Below are positions 32,255 through 38,764 of a stretch of DNA of 38,764 bases, in pieces. The stretch is from an uncultured Spirochaetaceae bacterium (GTDB lineage: Bacteria; Spirochaetota; Spirochaetia; Sphaerochaetales; Sphaerochaetaceae), in NCBI GenBank assembly GCA_944389115.1, contig CALXLE010000005.1:1-38764 (forward strand). Direction: 5' to 3'. Below the pieces are notes generated by a model. That model was not told where the DNA came from, did no database searches, and worked only from the letters and a program-made list of their open reading frames with translations. The position numbers and the translations under genes are program-made. Position 1 is the stretch's first letter; each line of letters begins with the position of its first letter.

Positions 32255-33235
32255 ATGAGAATAGCTCTTTTCGATGCAAAACCATATGACAGGAAGTATT
32301 TCTCTCCGGATTCAGAGAGATATGGATATACGATAGAATACAAAGAACCTTCTCTCTCGAAGGATACCGCCATACTTGCAAGAGGCTGTGATGTTGTTTG
32401 TCCATTCGTTGACTGCACTGTGGACAGGGATACGATCGATATTCTGAAAACAGAAGGGGTAAAGCTCATCGCTATGCGTTCTGCAGGCTTCAACAATGTT
32501 GACTACCGCTATGCTTTGGAGAACGGGATACCTGTCGTACGTGTACCGGCATACAGCCCATATGCTGTTGCAGAGCACTCTTTCGCGCTTCTGCTTGCAC
32601 TCGTCAGAAAGCTGACACATGCATATGTGAGGACAAGGGAATTCAATTTCTCGCTCACTGGACTAGTCGGCTCGGATCTCCATGGAAAGATAATAGGAAT
32701 AGCTGGAGCTGGAAAGATCGGCAGAGTCGCAATAAACATAGCGAAGGGATTCGGCATGAGGATACTCGTATATGATCCTTTTGCCGAAGATATCGAGGGA
32801 ACGGAAAAAGCTTCGCTGGAACGCATCATGGCAGAAGCAGATATTATCAGTCTTTACTGCCCTCTCACAGATAGCAACCGGCATATGATCAACAAGGATA
32901 CTCTATCGCTGATGAAGCCATCCGCAATAGTCATAAATACCTCCAGAGGCGCGCTGATAGACAGCAATGCCCTTCTTGAGGCATTGAAGGACAGAAAGAT
33001 AGGAGGTGCAGCGCTTGATGTGTACGAGGAGGAAGCCGGGGTATTCTATCAGGACCAGAGCAGTGAAGGAATCGAAGACGATACACTTGCCAGGCTGATA
33101 AGCATGCCCAATGTGATAATTACATCGCATCAGGGATACCTTACGGATGATGCTCTGGCCGCGATAAGCGCAACCACGATGGAGAATATCAAGGCATTCG
33201 AGGAAGGAAGGGAGCTCGTGAACCAGGTTCTGTGA
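32255..33235 (+). CDS. ldhA: 2-hydroxyacid dehydrogenase (D-lactate dehydrogenase-like)
   Basis: The 326-residue NAD-dependent enzyme begins MRIALFDAKPYD, as in fermentative D-LDH. The Rossmann motif is GIAGAGKIGRVA. Catalytic Arg lies in VINTSRGALID, and the catalytic His in SHQGYLTDDAL. The sequence GFNNVD and VPAYSPYAVAEH match the LdhA group closely. It likely reduces pyruvate to D-lactate in fermentation. ATG 32255 has the purine-rich site GGAGGAAAGAGG; an upstream in-frame codon at 32237 would absorb it. It is monocistronic as far as visible. Confidence 0.88.
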   Translation: MRIALFDAKPYDRKYFSPDSERYGYTIEYKEPSLSKDTAILARGCDVVCPFVDCTVDRDTIDILKTEGVKLIAMRSAGFNNVDYRYALENGIPVVRVPAYSPYAVAEHSFALLLALVRKLTHAYVRTREFNFSLTGLVGSDLHGKIIGIAGAGKIGRVAINIAKGFGMRILVYDPFAEDIEGTEKASLERIMAEADIISLYCPLTDSNRHMINKDTLSLMKPSAIVINTSRGALIDSNALLEALKDRKIGGAALDVYEEEAGVFYQDQSSEGIEDDTLARLISMPNVIITSHQGYLTDDALAAISATTMENIKAFEEGRELVNQVL

Positions 33236-33259
33236 ATCATTCCCTGCCATATTCGAACA

Positions 33260-33287
33260 TTGACAGATTAGCTTTAACAATGATACT
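33260..33287 (+). promoter_or_regulatory. promoter of the SurA/PpiD-like gene
   Basis: TTGACA (33260-33265), 16 bp, GATACT (33282-33287). The predicted leader is about 47 nt and ends in an AAAGAGGT ribosome binding site. Confidence 0.55.
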
Positions 33288-33340
33288 TTTTCAGATAGCT
33301 GTTCATTCAGCTTTTGATATCACTGGAAAGAGGTTTCTTT

Positions 33341-34864
33341 ATGCCTTCGGATGATAACGGAAAGGGTGCTGTTCTCCCCCGCAATGGTAAGGGGGAAAAG
33401 AAAGAGAAGAAAAAGCATGGCAAGTCCATTGGATGGATCATCGGTGTAGTCGTGCTTATTCTCATATCGCTGACATTCGTGCTGCCGACAACAATCTTCA
33501 GCAGCGGCAATTCGTCATCGATTGAATTCGGAAGATACAACGGCGAGAAGATTGAGCTTGCCTATGGAAACTATTTCTATAACCAGCTCTCTTCCATAAT
33601 GTCCTCAGGAAATGTAAGCAATCAGAATGTTATGCAGGCATACCAGCAGGCATATTACACGACAGTTCTTGAGACAGCTCTCAGCCAGATGGGTAAGCAG
33701 GTCGGCATAAGCGTGACCGACAGAATGGTCGATAACGCAATTGTCGAGAGCGGCTTCTTCAATGACGAGAATGGCAACTACAGCAGTGACCTCTACAGAG
33801 AGGCCTCAGCGATGACAAAGTCCATGCTCAGGATGCAGTTCGAGGAGACTATCCCGGCACAGATGGTCATGAACGATATCACATCGGTCAAGACTTCAGC
33901 GGGAGAGACCGAATTTGTTTCTGCATTCAATGACAATGTCAGGGCATTTGAGTACATCACCGTCGATTACAATGCATATCCCGATGCCGATGCTCTGGCT
34001 TATGCAGAAGCTAATGGCGCTCCATTCACAGCTATGGATCTCAGCGTTATCACGCTTCCAAGCGAGGATACTGCAAATTCGCTCCTTGAGAACATCAATA
34101 ATGGCGAAAGGACATTCGAGGATGCGGCAGCAGCGGATTCCTCCGATCGCTGGAGAACAGAGAACGGAGCAATGGGTCAGATGCTCTACTATGAGATCCA
34201 GGATATGCTCGTCGATCCGACAGGTGCTGATACCATATTCGCAGCAGCAGAGGGAGATATAATCGGACCAGTACAGGGTTGGACAGGATACATGCTCTTC
34301 AGGGCAGATTCAGCAGCAGCTGCACCCGACTACAGCGACAGTGCTGTTCTCTCAAAGATCAAGTCCTATATCTCGACAAATGATCCGGATACGATGAATA
34401 CATATCTCTCCGCTAAAGCAGATGAGGTGTATGCGGCAGCTTCCGAGGATTTCGCAGCAGCAGCTGAGAGCAACGGTCTCGAGATCACCGATGTAGGCCC
34501 GGCTTCAGCCAATCCTGCTTCCTCCCAGTTCATAATCGGACCAGAGTATTCTGATTCCAAGGCACTGCTTGCTTCTGCAGCATCGATGGATCAGGATTAC
34601 TACACAGAGCTTTTCACAGCTGCTGACAACACGGTCCTTGCCCCTCAGGCTTCCGGCAGTTCGTTCGTAATCGCACGTCCTGTAGCTCCGGAGGGCAACA
34701 ATGAGCTTCTCTCGTCATATATGGATACATTCTATTCATCATATATGCCTGAGATAACAGCACAGGATCTCCAGGCTGGTATAATGAACTCCGATCTGTT
34801 CGTCGATAACTTCCTTGAAGTCTTCTTCGACAGGATACTAGGACCGAGCCTTTCACAGCAGTAA
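33341..34864 (+). CDS. membrane-anchored SurA/PpiD-like chaperone (peptidyl-prolyl isomerase family)
   Basis: The protein has 507 residues from ATG 33341, with AAAGAGG just upstream. A Lys-rich cytoplasmic head precedes one membrane helix (about 30-48), and the rest should be periplasmic. The region after the helix resembles the SurA N-terminal chaperone domain (YNQLSSIM...VLETALSQMGKQVGISVTDRMVD). A degenerate parvulin-like region follows in the middle (ITLPSEDTANSLLENI...TFEDAA). The later part is Ala/Ser/Asp-rich. The single helix recalls PpiD. Isomerase activity is not assured. A strong terminator follows. Confidence 0.75.
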   Translation: MPSDDNGKGAVLPRNGKGEKKEKKKHGKSIGWIIGVVVLILISLTFVLPTTIFSSGNSSSIEFGRYNGEKIELAYGNYFYNQLSSIMSSGNVSNQNVMQAYQQAYYTTVLETALSQMGKQVGISVTDRMVDNAIVESGFFNDENGNYSSDLYREASAMTKSMLRMQFEETIPAQMVMNDITSVKTSAGETEFVSAFNDNVRAFEYITVDYNAYPDADALAYAEANGAPFTAMDLSVITLPSEDTANSLLENINNGERTFEDAAAADSSDRWRTENGAMGQMLYYEIQDMLVDPTGADTIFAAAEGDIIGPVQGWTGYMLFRADSAAAAPDYSDSAVLSKIKSYISTNDPDTMNTYLSAKADEVYAAASEDFAAAAESNGLEITDVGPASANPASSQFIIGPEYSDSKALLASAASMDQDYYTELFTAADNTVLAPQASGSSFVIARPVAPEGNNELLSSYMDTFYSSYMPEITAQDLQAGIMNSDLFVDNFLEVFFDRILGPSLSQQ

Positions 34865-34885
34865 TCACCATATGGATCAATATCA

Positions 34886-34910
34886 GGCGGCAGAAGATGC
34901 CGCCTTTTCT
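34886..34910 (+). terminator. rho-independent terminator of the SurA/PpiD-like gene
   Basis: GGCGGCA (34886-34892) pairs with TGCCGCC (34898-34904) around a GAAGA loop. TTTTCT follows. It is immediately followed by the next gene's promoter. Confidence 0.9.
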
Positions 34911-34911
34911 A

Positions 34912-34928
34912 TGCTATAATCACGGACT
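34912..34928 (+). promoter_or_regulatory. extended -10 promoter of the DUF2804 gene
   Basis: TGC-TATAAT (hexamer 34915-34920) ends eight bases before ATG 34929, predicting a leader of 0-2 nt. The -35 position falls inside the preceding terminator hairpin, so the extended -10 probably carries the promoter. Confidence 0.6.
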
Positions 34929-35969
34929 ATGGAACTGCATGAGATCTCAAAGCAGACTGCCCTGCTCAATAATGACGAAACATTGAAGTCCCCAGGCTGG
35001 TCCCGCTATCCTTGCTGGAAACATAGCTCTGGAAAATCAGGCCTCAGAATGGGAGAAAAAGCATGGGACTGCTACTCCATAACCGATGAAGCAGGCCATT
35101 TCTCCATAAGGGTTCTGTTCTCTGAGCTTGGCTATACGGGATTTTTCTCCATAACATTCATCGATTATGCACTTGGGCAAATGGCTGAGGTGCATGGAAC
35201 AAAGATGCCCTCCGGCAACAAGAGGATGCTCGCGGATGACCCAGCAGCAGACAGCGCTGTCACATATTCAGACAGCAATATGACAATAGCTCTTGTGCGC
35301 AAGGGGCCAAAGCATCAGATACTCATCACAGCCCCCTACCTTGTTCTTCCCAATGGATCGATAGGCCTCAAAGCCGACATGGTGCTTCATGAGAAGCAGG
35401 ATGCAGAGAGCCTGAATATGGCCATCCCAATTGACAGCACAGGAAAGTACTGGTGCCATAGCAGAAAACTGCAGGCAATGGAAGCAGAAGGCATTCTTTT
35501 CATAAACCATATAACCTACCACCTCACAGCAGGCAGAAGCTATGGCACGATGGACTGGATACGCGGCTATTGGCCGATGCGAGGAGGATGGTTCTCTGTC
35601 TCAGCTTCAGGATGTACAGACAAAGGAGAGCTGTGGAGAATCAATCTGGATGGCCAATATCCAGAGAAGGATTCAGATCCTATCTTCTCTATACTCTTTG
35701 AAAACAGGATGCATAAGCTGGAGGCTGCATCATTTTTCCATTCTGATGATGACGCAGGAAGCTGGATGATCTCATGCAAGGACGGGAATGCGGATATATC
35801 AATAGAGCCGAAGTCCATACTGGTCAGCTATTCGGGAATGAAGGGCACCAGAGCCTCGAAAAGGCTGATTCCGGGATTGTTCTCAGGGTTCTTCATCCTT
35901 GATGATGGCAGACGTATTGATATATCGGATGCATATGGATACATACTGGAAACAAGGAACAGATGGTAG
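34929..35969 (+). CDS. DUF2804 domain protein
   Basis: This 346-residue protein has no signal peptide. It is Trp/Tyr-rich and beta-rich in appearance, with segments typical of DUF2804 (GRSYGTMDWIRGYWP, then MRGGWFSVSASG). The family is uncharacterised, and no catalytic residues can be named. ATG 34929 is preceded by an extended -10 at 0-2 nt leader distance. The next gene, a membrane exporter, has its own promoter 20-30 bp downstream. Confidence 0.65.
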   Translation: MELHEISKQTALLNNDETLKSPGWSRYPCWKHSSGKSGLRMGEKAWDCYSITDEAGHFSIRVLFSELGYTGFFSITFIDYALGQMAEVHGTKMPSGNKRMLADDPAADSAVTYSDSNMTIALVRKGPKHQILITAPYLVLPNGSIGLKADMVLHEKQDAESLNMAIPIDSTGKYWCHSRKLQAMEAEGILFINHITYHLTAGRSYGTMDWIRGYWPMRGGWFSVSASGCTDKGELWRINLDGQYPEKDSDPIFSILFENRMHKLEAASFFHSDDDAGSWMISCKDGNADISIEPKSILVSYSGMKGTRASKRLIPGLFSGFFILDDGRRIDISDAYGYILETRNRW

Positions 35970-35970
35970 C

Positions 35971-36006
35971 TTTTCATAATCCGCTGTTTTCGTGATAATC
36001 GTCACT
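35971..36006 (+). promoter_or_regulatory. leaderless promoter of the YeiH-type gene
   Basis: TTTTCA (35971-35976), 17 bp, GATAAT (35994-35999), then seven bases to ATG 36007. No ribosome binding site is present. Confidence 0.5.
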
Positions 36007-37038
36007 ATGACACATAATGGAACGAAGAATATGCTGATGGGCATCATCATATGCCTGATTATTGCAATACCATCCTATATACTCGGAACATACTTCCCGA
36101 TTATCGGCGGCCCGGTAATCGCAATACTTGCAGGAATGGCGATTGCCATTGTTCTCAAGGATAAATCCGCATTTGACAAAGGGATAAAGTTCGTATCGAA
36201 GAAGGTCCTTCAGTGGGCAGTCGTACTTCTCGGATTCGGCATGAATCTCTCTGTAGTCGCAGAGACAGGTCTGCAGTCCCTTCCGATAATAATCTCAACG
36301 ATAGCTGTATCGCTCCTGGTAGCATTCTTCCTCTCAAAGGCTCTGCGGATACAGAAGAACACCGGTACACTTATCGGGGTGGGCTCCTCGATATGCGGAG
36401 GATCTGCCATAGCGGCAGCCAGTCCTGTCATAGGCGCAGATGACGAGGAGGTGGCGCAGTCTATCTCCGTCATATTCTTCTTCAATGTCCTTGCAGCAAT
36501 AATATTCCCCGCCCTCGGGACGGTGATAGGCTTCAGCACATCAAGCGGGGAAGCTTTCGGCATCTTCGCAGGTACCGCAGTCAATGATACATCATCGGTG
36601 ACAGCATGCGCATCGACATGGGACAGCATGTGGGGACTTGGGACGGAAACCCTGGACAAAGCCGTAACGGTAAAGCTCACGAGAACACTTGCCATCATCC
36701 CGATAACACTTGTGCTCGCATTCCTTAGGACAAGAAGAGAAGGAACGGACAGCAAGGTTTCACTGAAATCGGTCTTCCCGTTCTTCATACTCTTTTTTGT
36801 GCTGGCTTCCGTGATAACGACAATCTGCACAGCATTCGGTATCCCCGATAGCGCTTTCTCCCCATTCAAGACGCTATCGAAATTCATGATAGTGCTGGCA
36901 ATGGCTGCAATTGGGCTGAATACAGATATCGTAAAGCTGGTCAGGACGGGCGGCAAGCCACTCATACTCGGGCTCTCATGCTGGGTTTCAATAACAGCAG
37001 TATCACTGCTGATGCAGCATATTCTGCATCTTATATGA
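36007..37038 (+). CDS. YeiH-family putative sulfate exporter
   Basis: This 343-residue protein with about ten membrane helices belongs to the YeiH/Cons_hypoth698 family. Signatures are [13 protein letters not shown], the conserved [19 protein letters not shown] and [16 protein letters not shown]. Family members are annotated as sulfate or other anion exporters on limited evidence. ATG 36007 fits both the adjacent -10 hexamer and the family start; a GTG at 35992 is in frame but lies inside the promoter. Confidence 0.88.
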   Translation: MTHNGTKNMLMGIIICLIIAIPSYILGTYFPIIGGPVIAILAGMAIAIVLKDKSAFDKGIKFVSKKVLQWAVVLLGFGMNLSVVAETGLQSLPIIISTIAVSLLVAFFLSKALRIQKNTGTLIGVGSSICGGSAIAAASPVIGADDEEVAQSISVIFFFNVLAAIIFPALGTVIGFSTSSGEAFGIFAGTAVNDTSSVTACASTWDSMWGLGTETLDKAVTVKLTRTLAIIPITLVLAFLRTRREGTDSKVSLKSVFPFFILFFVLASVITTICTAFGIPDSAFSPFKTLSKFMIVLAMAAIGLNTDIVKLVRTGGKPLILGLSCWVSITAVSLLMQHILHLI

Positions 37039-37045
37039 AAGAGGA

Positions 37046-37061
37046 GCAGGCTTCCGCCTGC
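37046..37061. terminator. possible shared terminator hairpin of two converging genes
   Basis: GCAGGC (37046-37051) pairs with GCCTGC (37056-37061) around TTCC. It lies between the YeiH-type gene and the minus-strand ATPase gene. Neither side has a good T-run; the minus-strand side reads CTCCTCTTTC. Confidence 0.35.
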
Positions 37062-37087
37062 CCCAGATATACTCTCTTATAGTCCTG

Positions 37088-37795
37088 CTACTTTGAAATG
37101 AGCATCGTCCTCGGATCAAGATTGACCTTCATCGGCTTCGGCACATTCGCGTGATGTGCCCTGACGACAGTCATGATTACCTTATCGATCTTGTCATCAT
37201 ACTTAAGCGCAACAAGAACATCGATCAGATCATAGTACTTCACGAGCGTATTCGGAACGCCATTCTCATCATATACTACATCAGGATTGACAGGAGATAC
37301 GGAGAACCATACCTCGAGATCCATCTTCTTTGCGAATTCCTTTATCTTGATGATATCGTCCTCATCTGCGACGGTAAGCTTGTATCCATCGAAGAGGATG
37401 CAGTCAGCCTTGAATGATCCCTGGCTGATAAGAGACTCAAGGGATGAAAGCACCTTCTCAACAGGAACCTGCTCCTGGGAGAAGTTCATCACTACCCTAT
37501 TTGCAAGGATTGAGTTGTATACCATTGCAGCATCATCAAGCGACTGGATCTCTGCAATTTCCCTGAAGACCTCCTTATACCAGTTTATGACATGCTCAAC
37601 ATTACCGGAGAAAGACACGTGAATGACACTCTCTCCCTTGAAAAGCTTATCTGTTGCGAGATGGACCAGACATGCAGTCTTGCCGACACCGTGGCGGGAC
37701 ACGATCACACCGAGGTTGCCGCGGCCAAGGCCTCCATTGATGGCATCCTCGAATATGCGGAGCGGACTAACGTTGTTAAGTTCCTTGATATCCAT
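37088..37795 (-). CDS. RecA/KaiC-like P-loop ATPase of unknown function
   Basis: The 235-residue protein has a P-loop SRHGVGKTA (about residues 33-41). A Walker B-like strand, CILFDGYKL, lies in the middle, followed by a KaiC-like sequence of alternating strands. It lacks the C-terminal parts of RecA or DnaB, so it looks like a stand-alone regulatory or signalling ATPase. ATG 37795 is chosen because GGAGGT lies seven bases upstream; a GTG at 37804 would overlap that site. No operon partner is visible. Confidence 0.65.
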   Translation of the reverse strand: MDIKELNNVSPLRIFEDAINGGLGRGNLGVIVSRHGVGKTACLVHLATDKLFKGESVIHVSFSGNVEHVINWYKEVFREIAEIQSLDDAAMVYNSILANRVVMNFSQEQVPVEKVLSSLESLISQGSFKADCILFDGYKLTVADEDDIIKIKEFAKKMDLEVWFSVSPVNPDVVYDENGVPNTLVKYYDLIDVLVALKYDDKIDKVIMTVVRAHHANVPKPMKVNLDPRTMLISK

Positions 37796-37904
37796 TTTAT
37801 GCACCTCCGTTCTGTTTTACATAATTGTAACATGCAGGATACGAAAAAACATCAATGATTTATATTTTTGAGGATTATTCTGCATCGGCACCTGCAGCAT
37901 GGAA

Positions 37905-38764
37905 TCAATCACGCTGAAGTGCTTCCATCGGCTCAAGTCCTGCAGCCTTTGCAGCAGGATACCATCCGAAGAAGACTCCGATTGCAAGTGAAAATGCAAG
38001 GGATACGATGATTGCCCCGGAGGATATATGAAGCGGCCAGCCCGCTATATTCACAGCGGCAACGCTCAGCACGGTCCCGATGATGAGTCCGAGAATGCCT
38101 CCAGAGAGGGAAAGGGTGACAGACTCCACAAGGAATTGCGAACGTATGGCCCCGGGCGTCGCGCCAAGCGCTTTCCTTATTCCTATCTCGCCAGTCCTCT
38201 CCACTACCGATACAAGCATTATGTTCATTATCCCTATACCGCCGACTACAAGGGATATCGCAGCAATGGCAGCAAGGAACATGGAGAACGTGGACATGAC
38301 GGAATCAGCCATCTCTTTGATTGTCGCAGGACTGAAGATCCGGTAGTAATCGGAGCCTGCAATCTCATCCAGATACTCCTCGATATCATCAGCGACACCG
38401 GTGGCATCGTAGCCATCAGCCGTCTTAACGACATATGTCCCTACCTGATCGGTCCTTCTGAAACGCTGCACATAAGTGTTATAAGGCATGAAGAGCGTGT
38501 AGTTGTACGATGTGCCCTGCGCCTCATCCCTCTCTGCGAGAACCCCTATAATCTGAAAGCTCTTAGCCTGCTGCCGGAACACGGATATATACCGCCCGAC
38601 GGGATTCTCTCCGGGAAACAGCTCATCTGCGAGCTCCGATCCTATCACAGCGACCTGCCTGCGGTTTATATTATCCATTGCCGAGAAGAACGCTCCATCT
38701 GCTGTCTCCAGAGAATTGGAGGCGAAATAATCCGAGGTAACGCCCTGTATCTGGACTCCCTCTG
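37905..38764 (-). CDS. MacB-type ABC transporter permease, 5' end beyond the window
   Basis: The frame is open to the right edge, so only the C-terminal 286 residues or so are seen. The periplasmic MacB-PCD-like domain ends near residue 130 of the visible part (VAVIGSELADELFPGENPVGR is its conserved end motif). Three membrane helices follow, including the FtsX-type segment GGIGIMNIMLVSVVERTGEIGIRKALGA. The gene ends in EPMEALQRD. Such permeases work with a MacB/LolD-like ATPase to export peptides, drugs or lipoproteins. The ATPase is probably just upstream, outside this window. Confidence 0.93.
   Translation of the reverse strand, partial: EGVQIQGVTSDYFASNSLETADGAFFSAMDNINRRQVAVIGSELADELFPGENPVGRYISVFRQQAKSFQIIGVLAERDEAQGTSYNYTLFMPYNTYVQRFRRTDQVGTYVVKTADGYDATGVADDIEEYLDEIAGSDYYRIFSPATIKEMADSVMSTFSMFLAAIAAISLVVGGIGIMNIMLVSVVERTGEIGIRKALGATPGAIRSQFLVESVTLSLSGGILGLIIGTVLSVAAVNIAGWPLHISSGAIIVSLAFSLAIGVFFGWYPAAKAAGLEPMEALQRD

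Overview
The window looks like chromosomal DNA of a spirochaete, probably a host-associated member of the Treponema/Sphaerochaeta group. The best evidence is the minus-strand block ispE, spoVG, tRNA-Gln, rplY (ctc), pth, tilS, ftsH. Its spoVG-ctc-pth-tilS-ftsH core is the order known from Borrelia burgdorferi. Supporting signs are a long eukaryote-type IleRS, a small DksA-like zinc protein and AAA ATPases of the DUF1703/DUF4143 type that are common in gut bacteria. The genus assignment is inference; no rRNA is present.

Layout. 1-856: an unrecognised plus-strand ORF and an AT-rich, palindrome-rich spacer. 857-5059: accessory genes on the minus strand, namely two AAA ATPases and an AT-rich lipoprotein serine protease bracketed by a short direct repeat. 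5151-10344: an ileS, lipoprotein, fmdB-like, trpS operon ending in a clear terminator. 10588-12658: cca on plus meeting the rpmF-acpP-rnc operon on minus, with overlapping 3' ends. 13224-15024: a RecF/ABC-like ATPase and a DUF4276 (TOPRIM-like) protein, a candidate defence pair. 15138-24508: yidD (plus), then a ten-gene minus-strand run udk, galM, lepA, ftsH, tilS, pth, rplY, tRNA-Gln, spoVG, ispE (listed 3' to 5'). 24572-26538: a HAD phosphatase and an RluA-type pseudouridine synthase. 26516-28306: a PHP phosphatase and a coiled-coil protein. 28351-29691: an RNA-binding protein gene with a structured leader, then a metallo-hydrolase. 29695-32136: a DksA-like protein, a small membrane protein, ThrH and an AI-2E family membrane protein. 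32255-37038: a 2-hydroxyacid dehydrogenase, a membrane-anchored PPIase-like chaperone, a DUF2804 protein and a YeiH-type exporter. 37088-38764: a RecA/KaiC-like ATPase and the 3' part of a MacB-type permease.

Most genes serve translation: two tRNA synthetases, tRNA end repair (cca), tRNA lysidine formation (tilS), peptidyl-tRNA recycling (pth), ribosomal proteins L25 and L32, LepA, pseudouridylation and RNase III. Envelope quality control (FtsH, YidD, the SurA/PpiD-like protein, the serine protease) is the second theme. The tRNA-Gln gene has no encoded CCA, so the cca product encoded nearby is needed to finish it.

The most striking non-coding signal is recurrent: at least nine genes have a -10-like hexamer 6-8 nt before the start codon, which predicts leaderless mRNAs. 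In contrast, the gene at 28487 has a strong promoter followed by a roughly 100-nt leader with three consecutive hairpins. The rpmF-acpP-rnc promoter carries a perfect 19-bp operator-like palindrome over its predicted start site. No stretch longer than about 300 bases lacks a gene.
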